Source of the DNA: Desulfovibrio aminophilus DSM 12254 | GTDB lineage: Bacteria; Desulfobacterota; Desulfovibrionia; Desulfovibrionales; Desulfovibrionaceae | DNA length: 64,000 nucleotides | Assembly: GCF_000422565.1 (NCBI RefSeq) | Contig: NZ_KE383876.1 | Coordinates: forward strand, 220,803-284,802 | Direction of reading: 5' to 3' | The notes under the pieces: generated by a model | Database searches by the model: none | What the model was told of the DNA's origin: nothing | Seen by the model: only the letters and a program-made list of their open reading frames with translations | Made by a program: the position numbers and the translations under genes | In this document: piece after piece, positions 51,635 to 61,316 of the stretch | Layout: every line of letters begins with the position of its first letter | Numbering within the stretch: the stretch's first letter is position 1

Positions 51635-54538
51635 ATGACGCTCATCCACGGCTTCCGCAAGATCCGCGAACAGGACATCCCGGAGATCCGCACCCGCGCC
51701 CAGGTCTACGAGCACGTCAAGACCGGCGGCCGTCTCCTCTCCCTGCTCAACGAGGACGAGAACAAGGTCTTCGGCATCAGCTTCCGCACCCCGCCCCGCG
51801 ACTCCACCGGCGTGGCCCACATCCTGGAGCACTCGGTGCTCTGCGGCTCGCGCAAGTACCCGGTGCGGGAGCCCTTCGTGGAGCTGCTCAAGGGCTCGCT
51901 CCAGACCTTCCTGAACGCCCTGACCTTCCCGGACAAGACCTGCTATCCCGTGGCCAGCACCAACGTCCAGGACTTCTACAACCTCATCGACGTGTACCTG
52001 GACGCGGTGTTCCATCCCCGGCTCACCGAGAACACCCTGCGCCAGGAGGGCTGGCACTACGACCCCGAGACTCCCGAAGGCCCGCTCAACTTCAAGGGCG
52101 TTGTCTTCAACGAGATGAAGGGAGCCTATTCCTCGCCGGACAACCAGCTCTACGAGTATTCCCAGCACGCCCTGTTCCCGGACGTGACCTACGGCCTGGA
52201 CTCCGGCGGCGACCCGGAGCAGATCCCGGACCTGACCTTCGACGACTTCATGGCCTTTCACCGGGCCCACTACCAGCCGACCAACGCCTTCGCCTTCTTC
52301 TACGGCGACGACGACCCGGTGGAACGGCTGCGCATCCTGGACGAGGCCTTCTCGGAATTCGAACGCGGGCGGCCGGGCCACTACATCCCGCTGCAGAAGC
52401 CCTTCCGCGAGCCCGCGCGCCTGGAGCGGCCCTACGCCGCCGGGCCCGGCGAGGGCCAGAAGTCCATGTTCACCCTGAACTTCTGCCTGCCCGAGGCCGC
52501 CGACCCGGACCTCAACCTGGGCCTGAACGTGCTCGAGCACATCCTCATCGGCCTGCCCTCCTCGCCGCTGCGCAAGGCCCTCATGGACTCGGGCCTGGGC
52601 GAGGATCTGGCCGGGGCGGGCCTGGAAACGGACCTGCGCCAGATGTACTTCTCCGTGGGCCTCAAGGGCATGGCCCGGGGCAAGGCCGACGAGGCCGCCG
52701 AACTGGTCCTCTCCACCCTGGCGCGGCTGGCCGACGACGGCCTGGACCCCAAGGACATCGAGGCCGCGGTGAACTCCGTGGAGTTCGACCTGCGCGAGAA
52801 CAACACCGGCTCGTTCCCGCGCGGGCTCTCGCTCATGTTCCAGGCCCTGACCTCCTGGCTGCACGAGGGCGACCCCCTGGCCCTGCTGCCCTTCGAAACC
52901 CCGCTGGCCGCGCTCAAGGAGCGCCTGGCCTCGGGCGAACCCGTGTTCGAGGGCCTCATCCGCCGCCACTTCCTGGACAACTCCCACCGGGCCCTGGTGG
53001 TCCTCAACCCGGACCCCGAACTCGCGGCCCGGCGCGAGACCGCCGAACGCAAGCGCCTGGACGCCGTGGCCGCCCGCCTGGACGCGGAACGGATGGCCCG
53101 GCTGGAGGCCCAGGCCCGGGAGCTGGAACGCCTCCAGGAAACCCCGGACAGCCCCGAGGATCTGGCGAAAATCCCCCGCCTCCAGCTCTCGGACCTGCCC
53201 CTGGAGAACGCGGTCATCCCCGCCGAAACCGTCGCCCTGGGCGCGGAACCGGCCCAGTTCCACGACCTGTTCACCAACGGCATCCTCTACCTGGACCTGG
53301 GCTTCGACCTCTCGGCCGTGCCCGACCGGCTGCTGCCCCTGGCGCCCCTCCTGGGCCGCGTCCTGCTGGAGACCGGCACCGCGAAGACCGACTTCGTGAC
53401 CTTGACCCAGCGCATCGCCCGCAAGACCGGCGGCATCGCGCCCCAGACCTTCGTGACTCCCTCGCGGCCCGGGCCCGAGGCCGCGGCCCGGCTCTTCCTG
53501 CGCGGCAAATGCACCCTGGCCCAGGCCCCGGACCTTTGCGACATCCTGGCCGAGGTGCTCACCTCCGCCGACCTGGGCAACCGCGAACGCGTGCGCCAGA
53601 TCGTCATGGAGACCAAGGCCCGCCGCGAGCAGCGTCTGGTCCCGGCCGGGCACAGCATCGTGGCCACCCGGCTCAAGGCCCGCATGGGCCGGGCGCACCT
53701 CATGGACGAGCGGATGCACGGCGTGACCGGCCTGTTCTTCATCCGCGAACTGGCCCAGCGCGTGGAGCGGGACTTCGGCTGTGTGCGCGCGGACCTGGAG
53801 GAATTGCGGGACATCCTGGTGCGGCGCTCCGGGCTGGCCCTGAACGTGACCTGCGACGCCAAGGGCCTGGAAGCGGCGCGCTCGGCCGTGGCCGACCTGG
53901 CCGCCGCCCTGCCGGACGCCCCGGCCCCGGCCCCGGCCGAGCGTGCGCCCCTGTCCCTGCCCGCCCGCGAGGGCCTGGCCCTGCCCGCCCAGGTGAACTA
54001 CGTGGGCAAGGGCCTGAACCTCTTCGACCAGGGCTGGAGCTTCGACGGCTCGGCCCATGTGGTGGGCAAGCTCCTGCGCGCCTCCTACCTCTGGGAGCGC
54101 GTACGGGTGCAGGGCGGAGCCTACGGCGCGTTCTGCTCCCTGGACCGCCTCTCCGGGGCCTGCACCTTCGTCTCCTACCGCGACCCCAACGTGGACCGCA
54201 CCCTGAAGGCCTTCGACGAGACGGCCCAGCACCTGAAGAACCTCAAGCTGGACCGCGACGAGTTGGAAAAGGCCGTCATCGGGGCCATCGGCGAGATCGA
54301 CGGCTACATGCTGCCCGACGCCAAGGGCTTCGCCTCCCTGGCCCGGACGCTCAACGGCGAGGACGAGGCCTTCCGCCAGAAGGTGCGCGAGGAGGTGCTC
54401 TCCACGGGACCGGCGGACTTCGCGGCCTTCGGCGAGGCCCTGGCGGCCCTCAAGGACAAGGGCGAGGTGGTGGTCCTGGGCGAGACCAAGGCCCTGGAGC
54501 AGAGCGCGGCCGGATTGAAGGTGGAGCGGATACTCTAA
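51635..54538 (+). CDS. M16C-family metalloprotease (PreP-like)
   Basis: A 967-residue zinc protease. The inverted zincin motif HILEH lies at 62-66, followed by VEFxE-type LLKGSLQTFLNALTFPDKTCYPVAS and VFNEMKGAYSSPD with the downstream Glu ligand. Four homologous alpha-beta domains of about 240 residues follow, as in presequence protease PreP, which cuts up short peptides inside a closed chamber. No signal peptide is visible, so it probably acts in the cytoplasm. Confidence 0.93.
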   Translation: MTLIHGFRKIREQDIPEIRTRAQVYEHVKTGGRLLSLLNEDENKVFGISFRTPPRDSTGVAHILEHSVLCGSRKYPVREPFVELLKGSLQTFLNALTFPDKTCYPVASTNVQDFYNLIDVYLDAVFHPRLTENTLRQEGWHYDPETPEGPLNFKGVVFNEMKGAYSSPDNQLYEYSQHALFPDVTYGLDSGGDPEQIPDLTFDDFMAFHRAHYQPTNAFAFFYGDDDPVERLRILDEAFSEFERGRPGHYIPLQKPFREPARLERPYAAGPGEGQKSMFTLNFCLPEAADPDLNLGLNVLEHILIGLPSSPLRKALMDSGLGEDLAGAGLETDLRQMYFSVGLKGMARGKADEAAELVLSTLARLADDGLDPKDIEAAVNSVEFDLRENNTGSFPRGLSLMFQALTSWLHEGDPLALLPFETPLAALKERLASGEPVFEGLIRRHFLDNSHRALVVLNPDPELAARRETAERKRLDAVAARLDAERMARLEAQARELERLQETPDSPEDLAKIPRLQLSDLPLENAVIPAETVALGAEPAQFHDLFTNGILYLDLGFDLSAVPDRLLPLAPLLGRVLLETGTAKTDFVTLTQRIARKTGGIAPQTFVTPSRPGPEAAARLFLRGKCTLAQAPDLCDILAEVLTSADLGNRERVRQIVMETKARREQRLVPAGHSIVATRLKARMGRAHLMDERMHGVTGLFFIRELAQRVERDFGCVRADLEELRDILVRRSGLALNVTCDAKGLEAARSAVADLAAALPDAPAPAPAERAPLSLPAREGLALPAQVNYVGKGLNLFDQGWSFDGSAHVVGKLLRASYLWERVRVQGGAYGAFCSLDRLSGACTFVSYRDPNVDRTLKAFDETAQHLKNLKLDRDELEKAVIGAIGEIDGYMLPDAKGFASLARTLNGEDEAFRQKVREEVLSTGPADFAAFGEALAALKDKGEVVVLGETKALEQSAAGLKVERIL

Positions 54539-54651
54539 CGGAGCGTTGGAAAATCTTTTTCGCGGGCCGTTCAAAAAACGCGCGGGCAAGACCCTGAAAG
54601 GCTCACGGCCGCCGCGTTCTTTTTCAACGGTCCGTCGGCCGGGAGGCGGCG

Positions 54652-55635
54652 ATGGGCGTCTTTCTGCAATCCCTGGAGGAGATCGCGCCGGGCGCGCGGA
54701 TCACGATCTACGGCGCGGGCAACGCGGGCTACCGCCTGCGGCGCAGGCTGCGGGCCGACCGGCCGGACGTGGACGTGCGCCGCTACCTGGACAGCCGCAG
54801 GTCGGGGGCCTTCGACGGCCTGGAGATGCTGGCCCTGGACGGCCTGGAGCCCCCGGACCCCGCCCGCGACCTCATCCTCGTGGCCTCGGTGCACTGGCCC
54901 GAGATGGTCGAGGCGCTCGAAGCCCGGGGCGTGACGACCTTCAAGGTCTACGACGAATCCATCCACCTGCCCGCCGACTTCGGGGGCATCATCCAGGAGG
55001 AGCGCATCCGGCAGCTCTGCCTGGCGGCGCACTACGCCCACACCCTGCCCGGCGACCTGGCCGAGTTCGGCGTGGCCACGGGCGCCTCGGCGGCCATCCT
55101 GGCCGGGATCATGAAGGCCGAGGACGGCCTGGGCCGCCCGCCGCGCCGCCTGTTCCTCTTCGACAGCTTCGAGGGCCTGCCCGAGGCGACCTCGGACGTG
55201 GACCGCGACACGCCCCTGGTGCGATCCGGGGCCTGGGGCCCGGGGGCCTTCCGGGTGCGCTCCGTGGAGCGGGTGCTGGAGCGGATCACGGCCTGCGGCC
55301 TGACGCGGGAACGGCTGGTGGTGACGCCCGGCTTCTTCGAGGCGAGCCTGGCGCGGATTCCGGCCGGCACGCGCTTCTCCCTGGCGCACGTGGACTGCGA
55401 CCTGTACCTCTCGGCCCTGCAGGTGCTGGAGGCCTGCTTCGGGCGCGGACTGCTGGTCCCCGGGGCCATGCTCCTGTTCGACGAGTGGCAGGCCACGGGC
55501 GCGGACCCGGAACTGGGCGAACGCCGGGCCTGGGCCGAGGCCGTGGAACGCTTCAACGTGCGTTTCAGCGACGTGGGGGAGTATTCCTGGCACGGCCGCA
55601 AGTTCGTGGTCCACGGCTACGACGCCGCGCGCTGA
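54652..55635 (+). CDS. TylF/MycF-type O-methyltransferase with N-terminal Rossmann-like domain
   Basis: A 327-residue two-domain protein. Residues 15-110 resemble a nucleotide-binding or CoA-binding fold (ITIYGAGNAGYRLRRRL, LILVASVHWPEMVEALEARGV), as in the domain joined to sugar epimerases. Residues 130-325 follow the TylF/macrocin O-methyltransferase pattern: GDLAEFGVATGASAAILAGIM, LFLFDSFEGLPE, VTPGFFEASL, AHVDCDLYLSALQVLE and LLFDEWQATGADP. It likely methylates a sugar or polyketide hydroxyl. Confidence 0.75.
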   Translation: MGVFLQSLEEIAPGARITIYGAGNAGYRLRRRLRADRPDVDVRRYLDSRRSGAFDGLEMLALDGLEPPDPARDLILVASVHWPEMVEALEARGVTTFKVYDESIHLPADFGGIIQEERIRQLCLAAHYAHTLPGDLAEFGVATGASAAILAGIMKAEDGLGRPPRRLFLFDSFEGLPEATSDVDRDTPLVRSGAWGPGAFRVRSVERVLERITACGLTRERLVVTPGFFEASLARIPAGTRFSLAHVDCDLYLSALQVLEACFGRGLLVPGAMLLFDEWQATGADPELGERRAWAEAVERFNVRFSDVGEYSWHGRKFVVHGYDAAR

Positions 55636-55680
55636 GGATTCCCGATCCGCGCGCCCCATGGGCGTCGGACATCGGACGTG

Positions 55681-55717
55681 AAAAAGCCCCCGTTCCAACA
55701 GGAGCGGGGGCCTTTTT
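55681..55717. terminator. Bidirectional terminator
   Basis: AAAAAGCCCCCGTTCC pairs with GGAGCGGGGGCCTTTTT around AACA, with A- and T-runs on both sides. It separates the convergent methyltransferase and GATase genes. Confidence 0.88.
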
Positions 55718-56418
55718 CATTCCTCCCGGCCGGGCAGGCCGTCCAGCCAGCGCCGGAGCACGTCCGGGGCCACGGCCTCCAGGGCCGGGCCCAGGCGGGC
55801 CGAGTCCGCGCGCAGGCCCGGGATGTCGATCCCGGCGGCGCGCAGTTCGCAGGTATGGCCGATGAGCCAGCGTTCGATGAGGCCGCCGCGCGCCTCGGGG
55901 TGGAATTGCAGCCCCAGGGCGAAGCCGCCCAGGTCGAAGGCCTGATGCGTGCAGATGTCCGTGGAGGCGAGCAGTCGCGCGCCTTCGGGCAGATCGAAGG
56001 TGTCGCCGTGCCAGTGCAGCACGGCCGTGTTCTCCAGGGGAGCGAGGCAGGACGCCCGTCCCTCGTCGGTGAGGGCCAGCCGCGACCAGCCGATCTCCTT
56101 GGCCGGGCCGGGATGGACCCGCGCGCCCAGGGAGGCGGCCATGAGCTGCGCGCCCAGGCAGACGCCCAGGGTGGGCCTCCGGGCCTCCAGGCGCTTGCGG
56201 ATCAGCCCCAGTTCCTCGCGCAGAAAGGGATAGTCCTCTTCCTCGTTGACCCCGATGGGGCCGCCGAGGACCAGAAGCAGGTCCGGGGCCAGAGGGTCGC
56301 CCAGGTCGTCCACGCCCGCCTGGAGCGTTTCCGGAACGTAGCCCCGCTCTTCCAATACGGGGCCGAAGGCCCCCGCATCCTCGAAGGCCACATGGACGAC
56401 GACGCGCGCCCGAAGCAC
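55717..56418 (-). CDS. Class I glutamine amidotransferase (GMP-synthase-like)
   Basis: A 233-residue GATase-1 domain protein: VLGGPIGVNEEEDYPFL, LGVCLGAQLMA (Cys nucleophile in GxCLGxQ), VLHWHGDTFDLP and GLQFHPEA (catalytic His). The C-terminal 40 residues complete the fold. It likely hydrolyses gamma-glutamyl amides or glutamine for an unknown partner. It starts at a GTG just downstream of the PEGA gene's stop and is the third gene of the TPR-PEGA-GATase group. Confidence 0.85.
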   Translation of the reverse strand: MLRARVVVHVAFEDAGAFGPVLEERGYVPETLQAGVDDLGDPLAPDLLLVLGGPIGVNEEEDYPFLREELGLIRKRLEARRPTLGVCLGAQLMAASLGARVHPGPAKEIGWSRLALTDEGRASCLAPLENTAVLHWHGDTFDLPEGARLLASTDICTHQAFDLGGFALGLQFHPEARGGLIERWLIGHTCELRAAGIDIPGLRADSARLGPALEAVAPDVLRRWLDGLPGREE

Positions 56419-56426
56419 TCCGCCCC

Positions 56427-57425
56427 CTACTGCCCGGCGGCCGGGCTCTGCGCGCCGGACTCCATGAGCTGCTCCAGGGCCTGGACCGCGCCAACGGGAT
56501 TCACGCTCACGCTGCCCTTGACCGAGGTCTTGGTGGTCTTGGTGGTGGTGCTGGAGCCGTCGGCGCTCGTGGAGGTGCTCGTATGCGAGGAGCCGTCCTT
56601 GGCCGTGACCACGGGCACGCTCACGGCCGAGCCCGCGCCCAGGGCCGCGCCCGAAAGCGCCGCGGCCGGGTCCATCCTCGGCGGCTGGGCCGAGGCGTTC
56701 ATTCCCTGGGAAGCGGCCTGCGGAGCCCCTCCGCGCAGGGCCCACTGGTTCGCGCCCCGGCGCTCGGCGGCGGCCGTGGTCTCGCGGGTCACGCCGCCCA
56801 GGCGCGAGGTGAGCACGAAGTCGCGCACCCAGACGCCGTTCTCCTGACGCGCGGGCTGAGGAGCGATGGTGTAGGCCACGCCCGTGGACGGGTTGGTCCA
56901 GGACTGGCTCTGGCCCGAGGCCAGGGTCTCCAGGGAACGGCCGATCCAGCCCAGGTCCGAGGCGTCCAGGGCCTCCGGGCCGGGCATGTTGGCCGGGGTG
57001 GCCGAGGAGGCCAGGGGCACGAGGGTCACGGACACGGCCGATGGCGAAAGCAGGTAGGCCTCGCCGGTCTGCTCCTGGGCGTCCATGGACTGGACTCCGG
57101 CGTTCACGCCCCAGGCCGGATTGTTCATGAACTGGCCGGTCTGCAGACCCTGGCCCACGGCCCGGGCCATGACCTTCTCGCTCTGGTAGACCCGGCGCAC
57201 GACCACGTCCTGCTGGCGGTAGCCGTCGCGGGTCAGGGTCAGGATGTGGTCCGCGTTGCGGGTCAGCTCCACCTGGCAGGGCGTGGTGCAGACCTCCGCG
57301 CCGTCGGCCCGCACGCGCGCGCCGTCGGGGATGGTGGACACGGGAATCTTCTGGGTCAAGACCGTGGGCGCGCAGGCCGCGCAAGCGAAAAGAACGAACA
57401 GCAGCGGAAAAAACCGTCTCTTCAT
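56427..57425 (-). CDS. PEGA-domain lipoprotein
   Basis: A 332-residue exported protein: signal peptide with lipobox (FACAACAP; Cys about residue 18), then a PEGA-like module (PVSTIPDGARVRADGAEVCTTPCQVELTRNADHILTLTRDGY), an all-beta central part, and a Ser/Thr-rich tail (TSTSADGSSTTTKTTKTS) of low complexity. PEGA domains bind surface or envelope components. It is followed by the GATase gene (9-base gap) and preceded by the TPR gene, all minus strand. Confidence 0.8.
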   Translation of the reverse strand: MKRRFFPLLFVLFACAACAPTVLTQKIPVSTIPDGARVRADGAEVCTTPCQVELTRNADHILTLTRDGYRQQDVVVRRVYQSEKVMARAVGQGLQTGQFMNNPAWGVNAGVQSMDAQEQTGEAYLLSPSAVSVTLVPLASSATPANMPGPEALDASDLGWIGRSLETLASGQSQSWTNPSTGVAYTIAPQPARQENGVWVRDFVLTSRLGGVTRETTAAAERRGANQWALRGGAPQAASQGMNASAQPPRMDPAAALSGAALGAGSAVSVPVVTAKDGSSHTSTSTSADGSSTTTKTTKTSVKGSVSVNPVGAVQALEQLMESGAQSPAAGQ

Positions 57426-57444
57426 GAATCCCCCCCGGAAGCCG

Positions 57445-58278
57445 TCAGCGGCCGCCGCTCACCTTGTTCTTGATGAATTCCTGGAATTTCCTGGCTTCCT
57501 CGTGGTTCTTGTTCATGGCCAGGCACTTTTCCAGATGATACTCGGCCTTGGGAATGTCGCCCTTCTCGAAGTAGGCCCGGGCCACGTTGTAGTGCAGATT
57601 CTCATCGGTCTGGGTCATCTCCAGGGCCCGGGTGTAGTACTCGATGGCCTGGTCGTGCATGCCGGTCTTGCGCAGGCTGATGCCGAACTCGTTGAAGAGA
57701 TGCTTGTGTTCCGTGCTGAAGGCCGCGTCCAGGTGCACCACCCGGCCGAAAATGTCGTCGGCCTTGGCGGTCTCGCCCTTGGCCATGTAGGTCAGGCCCA
57801 GGCCGAAGTTGGCCCGCACGTTCTCCACGTCCACCTTGAGCACGTTGCCGAACTCGAACTCCGCGCTGTAGAGCGCGCCGCGCTCGCGCTGCTCCTCGGC
57901 GCGGCGGATGGTTCGGGAAAGCTCCTGCATCTTGGGATAGACGATCTTGGTGTAGAACTCGAGCTCGGGCTGGTACTTGTCCAGGAAGTCGGCCTTGGGC
58001 ACCTCGGTCTTGGGACCGGAGGGCACGTGCTGGGTGTTCAGGGGCTGGACCTCCACCACCCCGTCGTCGCGCTCCTCGGCGTACCAGTACATCTTGCTGA
58101 TGGTCTTGCGGGTGGTGGTCCCGGTGCCGATCTTCTCCACCACTTGGGAGGAGAAGAGGCCCTTGATCTTCTGGCGCATGTGCTCCGTCGGGTCCGCCTG
58201 GGCCTTCCGCGCCTGGCCCTCGGGCCCGGCGGCCTCGAAGGGCTGCTGGTCCCGGGCCACCTTGTTCGCCTCGCTCAT
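57445..58278 (-). CDS. Tetratricopeptide-repeat protein
   Basis: A 277-residue protein. The first 90 residues are charged and carry GTGTTTRKTISKMYWYAEERDDGVVEVQPL, a basic stretch of unknown role. Residues 135-275 are four TPR-like helical pairs: SAEFEFGNVLKVDVENVRANFGLGLTYMAKGETAKADDIF, HLFNEFGISLRKTGMHDQAIEYYTRALEM, ENLHYNVARAYFEKGDIPKAEYHLEKCLAM. TPRs bind partner proteins. It leads a group with a PEGA lipoprotein and a GATase; their joint function is unknown. It is cytoplasmic by lack of a signal. Confidence 0.85.
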   Translation of the reverse strand: MSEANKVARDQQPFEAAGPEGQARKAQADPTEHMRQKIKGLFSSQVVEKIGTGTTTRKTISKMYWYAEERDDGVVEVQPLNTQHVPSGPKTEVPKADFLDKYQPELEFYTKIVYPKMQELSRTIRRAEEQRERGALYSAEFEFGNVLKVDVENVRANFGLGLTYMAKGETAKADDIFGRVVHLDAAFSTEHKHLFNEFGISLRKTGMHDQAIEYYTRALEMTQTDENLHYNVARAYFEKGDIPKAEYHLEKCLAMNKNHEEARKFQEFIKNKVSGGR

Positions 58279-58483
58279 GTCGCTCCCTCCACACTGGCAA
58301 CCCTGTTACACTGCTGACAAAACCTTGGCAACTCCGCGCCGCCGTGCTATGAGTGCGGGCACTCGCTTCCGGGGGAGGCCCCGGGAACGATGACATCGCT
58401 TTCCGTTTCGGATAGACCACGGTTTTCCGTTCCCGACAGACCGCCCACAAGGGGCCCATCCGCCATCTGGAGGTACGTTTCGC

Positions 58484-59050
58484 ATGGAACGCAAGATCGG
58501 CGCGCGTATCCGCGCATTCCGCGAGAAGAAGGAACTGTCCCTGGCCGACCTGGCCGAACGCACCGGCCTGGACCCGGCCTTTCTCACCGCCGTGGAGGAG
58601 GAGGACCGCTACCCCTCCCTTGGGCCGCTGCTGAAGATCGCCCGCGCCCTGGGACTGCGCCTGGGCACCTTCCTGGACGACCAGGTGAGCCGCGACCCCC
58701 TGGTGGTCCGCCGGGGCGAGCGCCGCGAGGAACTGACCATGCACCAGTCCCGCGACGGCAAGCCGGGACTGCGCTTCCACCCTCTGGGCAAGGGCAAGAC
58801 CGACCGCCACATGGAGCCCTTCTTCATCGAGCTGCCGCCCGAGGACGAGTCCGAGCACAAGCTCTCCTCCCACGAAGGCGAGGAATTCATCGTCTGCGTC
58901 AAGGGCCGCGTGGCCGTGACCTACGGCCCGGAGAAGGTCGTGCTCGAACAGGGCGACAGCATCTACTACAACTCCGTGGTGCCCCACTGCGTGGCCTGCG
59001 AGGGTGACGAGCCCGCCGCGATCTACGCCGTGCTCTATTTCCCGGAATAA
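58484..59050 (+). CDS. XRE-family regulator with cupin domain (module 1)
   Basis: A 188-residue regulator: HTH at 5-62 (IGARIRAFREKKELSLADLAERTGLDPAFLTAVEEEDRYPSLGPLLKIARALGL), cupin_2 at 105-180 (KLSSHEGEEFIVCVKGRVAVTYGPEKVVLEQGDSIYYNSVVPHCV with the G-E-E and His ligand motifs). Such proteins bind a small acid or metal in the cupin. It stands 15 bases before an AMP-dependent synthetase and likely controls it and itself. GGAGG precedes the ATG. Confidence 0.9.
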   Translation: MERKIGARIRAFREKKELSLADLAERTGLDPAFLTAVEEEDRYPSLGPLLKIARALGLRLGTFLDDQVSRDPLVVRRGERREELTMHQSRDGKPGLRFHPLGKGKTDRHMEPFFIELPPEDESEHKLSSHEGEEFIVCVKGRVAVTYGPEKVVLEQGDSIYYNSVVPHCVACEGDEPAAIYAVLYFPE

Positions 59051-59065
59051 CCCGAGGAGCGGCGG

Positions 59066-60730
59066 ATGACCGAACCATTGCTGCGCGAGCGCACCCTGGG
59101 CCAGATCCTGGACGAGACGGTGGAGAAGTGGCCCGACCAGGAGGCCGTGGTCTACGTGGACCGCGAATACCGCCAGACCTGGCGCGAGTTCTCCGAGGTG
59201 GTGGACCGCCTGGCCAAGGGCCTCATGGCCCTGGGCGTGAAGAAGGGCGAGAAGGTCGGGATCTGGGCCACCAACGTGCCCTACTGGGTGGCCCTGCAGT
59301 TCGCCACGGCCAAGATCGGCGCGGTGCTGCTCACGGTGAACACCTACTACCGTTCCCATGAGCTGTCCTACCTGCTCAAGCAATCGGACTGCGAGAACCT
59401 CTTTCTCATCGACGGCTTCCGCGACGTGGACTACCTGGGCACGCTCTACGAGCTGGCCCCGGAGCTGCGGAATCAGGAGCGCGGACACCTGAAGGCCGCC
59501 AACTACCCGCACCTCAAGCGCATCCTCTTCCTCGGCCTGGAGAAGCACCGGGGCATGTACTCCATCCCGGAGATCATGGCCCTGGCGGCCATGACCACGG
59601 ACGAGGAGTACAAGGCCCGCCAGGCCGAACTCTCGCCCCACGACGTGGTGAACATGCAGTACACCTCGGGCACCACCGGCTTCCCAAAGGGCGTGCAGCT
59701 GACCCACTACAACATCGGCAACAACGGCTTCTGGATCGGCGAACACCAGAAGTTCACCCACAAGGACCGGCTCTGCCTGCCCGTGCCGCTGTTCCACTGC
59801 TTCGGCTGCGTGCTGGGCGTCATGGCCGCCGTGACCCACGGCGTGACCATGGTCCTCCTGGAGGGCTTCGACCCCCTGCTGGTCATGGCCTCCGTGGACC
59901 AGGAGCGCTGCACCGCGGTCTACGGCGTGCCGACCATGTTCATCTCCATGCTCGAGCACAAGCTCTTCAAGCGCTTCGACTTCTCCAGCCTGCGCACCGG
60001 CATCATGGCCGGCTCGCCCTGCCCGGTGGAGTTCATGAAGCGCGCCATCAACGAAATGAACATGCGCGAGATCACCATCTGCTACGGCCTCACCGAGGGC
60101 TCGCCGGTGATGACCCAGACCCGCGTGGGCGATTCCCTGCGCCAGATGACCGAGACCGTGGGCCGGGCCATGCCCTGCATCGAGGTCCGCGTGGTGGACC
60201 CGGAGACCAACCGGGAGGCGCCGCACGGCACCGTGGGCGAGATCTGCTGCCGGGGCTACAACGTGATGAAGGGCTACTACAAGAACCCCGAAGCCACGGC
60301 CAAGGCCATCGACGAGGACGGCTGGCTGCACTCCGGCGACCTGGGCGTCATGGACGAGGAGGGCTACCTGACCATCACCGGGCGGCTCAAGGACATGATC
60401 ATCCGGGGTGGTGAAAACGTCTATCCGCGCGAGATCGAGGAGTTCCTCTACACCATGGAGGGCATCCTGGACGTGCAGGTGGTGGGCGTGCCCAGCCGCA
60501 AGTACGGCGAGGAGGTGGGGGCCTTCATCATCCCGCGCGACGGCGTCTCCCTGGAGCCAGAGGACGTGAAGGACTTCTGCCGGGGCAAGATCGCCCGCTA
60601 CAAGATTCCGAAATACATCGCCTTCCTGGAATCCTATCCCATGACCGCCAGCGGCAAGATCCAGAAGTACAAGCTGCGCGAGCTGGCCGGCCGGATGTTC
60701 CCGGAAGCCATGAACCAGCCCGGGGCCTGA
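59066..60730 (+). CDS. Acyl-CoA synthetase (AMP-binding), FadD-like
   Basis: A 554-residue ANL-family ligase. The P-loop [12 protein letters not shown] and downstream motifs [13 protein letters not shown]-like [15 protein letters not shown], and the C-terminal Lys in [12 protein letters not shown] complete the adenylation fold. It activates a fatty or aromatic acid to its CoA ester using ATP. It is coupled to the XRE-cupin gene, and the next XRE-cupin gene follows 19 bases on. Confidence 0.9.
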   Translation: MTEPLLRERTLGQILDETVEKWPDQEAVVYVDREYRQTWREFSEVVDRLAKGLMALGVKKGEKVGIWATNVPYWVALQFATAKIGAVLLTVNTYYRSHELSYLLKQSDCENLFLIDGFRDVDYLGTLYELAPELRNQERGHLKAANYPHLKRILFLGLEKHRGMYSIPEIMALAAMTTDEEYKARQAELSPHDVVNMQYTSGTTGFPKGVQLTHYNIGNNGFWIGEHQKFTHKDRLCLPVPLFHCFGCVLGVMAAVTHGVTMVLLEGFDPLLVMASVDQERCTAVYGVPTMFISMLEHKLFKRFDFSSLRTGIMAGSPCPVEFMKRAINEMNMREITICYGLTEGSPVMTQTRVGDSLRQMTETVGRAMPCIEVRVVDPETNREAPHGTVGEICCRGYNVMKGYYKNPEATAKAIDEDGWLHSGDLGVMDEEGYLTITGRLKDMIIRGGENVYPREIEEFLYTMEGILDVQVVGVPSRKYGEEVGAFIIPRDGVSLEPEDVKDFCRGKIARYKIPKYIAFLESYPMTASGKIQKYKLRELAGRMFPEAMNQPGA

Positions 60731-60749
60731 TCCCGGAAAAGGAGCCGTC

Positions 60750-61301
60750 ATGGAAGATGCCTACAAGCAGATCGCCCCGCGCCTGCGGGGGCTGCGCGAC
60801 GCCCTGGACCTCACCGTGGAGGATCTGGCCGACCGGGCCGGAGTCACGGCCGACGAGGTGCGGCTCTACGAGTCGGCCTCGGTGGAGATTCCCGTGGGCT
60901 ATCTGCTCAAGGTGGCCCAGGTCTGCCAGGTGGACCTGACCACGCTCATCTCCGGCGACGAGGCCCGCCTGCGCAACTACTCCCTGGTGCGCAAGGGCGA
61001 TGGCCTGGAAGTGGCCCGCCGCAAGTCCTACGACTACCGCGACCTGGCCCACAAGTTCCGGGGCCGCCGCATGGAGCCCTTCCTGATCACCGTGCCGCCC
61101 AAGGAGGAGAAGGATCTCTCCTTCAACCACCACTCCGGGCAGGAATTCATGTACATCCTGGAGGGCCGCCTGGAGGTGCGCCTGGACGAGAAGTCCCTGG
61201 TGCTCGAGCCCGGCGACAGTCTCTATTTCGATTCCAAGACCCCGCACGCCCTGCGGGGCCTGGACGGCCGTCCCGCCGTGTTTCTGGACGTGATTCTCTA
61301 G
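60750..61301 (+). CDS. XRE-family regulator with cupin domain (module 2)
   Basis: A 183-residue regulator similar in layout to the gene at 58484: HTH at 8-62 (IAPRLRGLRDALDLTVEDLADRAGVTADEVRLYESASVEIPVGYLLKVAQVCQVDL) and a cupin with FNHHSGQEFMYILEGRLEVRLDEKSLVLEPGDSLYFDSKTPHALRG. Sequence identity between the two looks modest, so the pair may derive from an old duplication. It lies 15 bases before the second AMP-ligase gene. A usable GGAGC-type site precedes the ATG. Confidence 0.9.
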   Translation: MEDAYKQIAPRLRGLRDALDLTVEDLADRAGVTADEVRLYESASVEIPVGYLLKVAQVCQVDLTTLISGDEARLRNYSLVRKGDGLEVARRKSYDYRDLAHKFRGRRMEPFLITVPPKEEKDLSFNHHSGQEFMYILEGRLEVRLDEKSLVLEPGDSLYFDSKTPHALRGLDGRPAVFLDVIL

Positions 61302-61316
61302 GGGGAAAAGGGAAAG

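Noticed and set aside
51581-54589. 1000-residue frame antisense to the M16 protease
   Set aside because: Composition is that of a shadow frame (His/Gly/Gln-rich) and the sense strand has the HILEH protease.
57602-60751. Long minus-strand frame over the XRE/ligase region
   Set aside because: Rich in His, Gly, Val, Gln and Arg with no domain; shadow of well-supported plus-strand genes.
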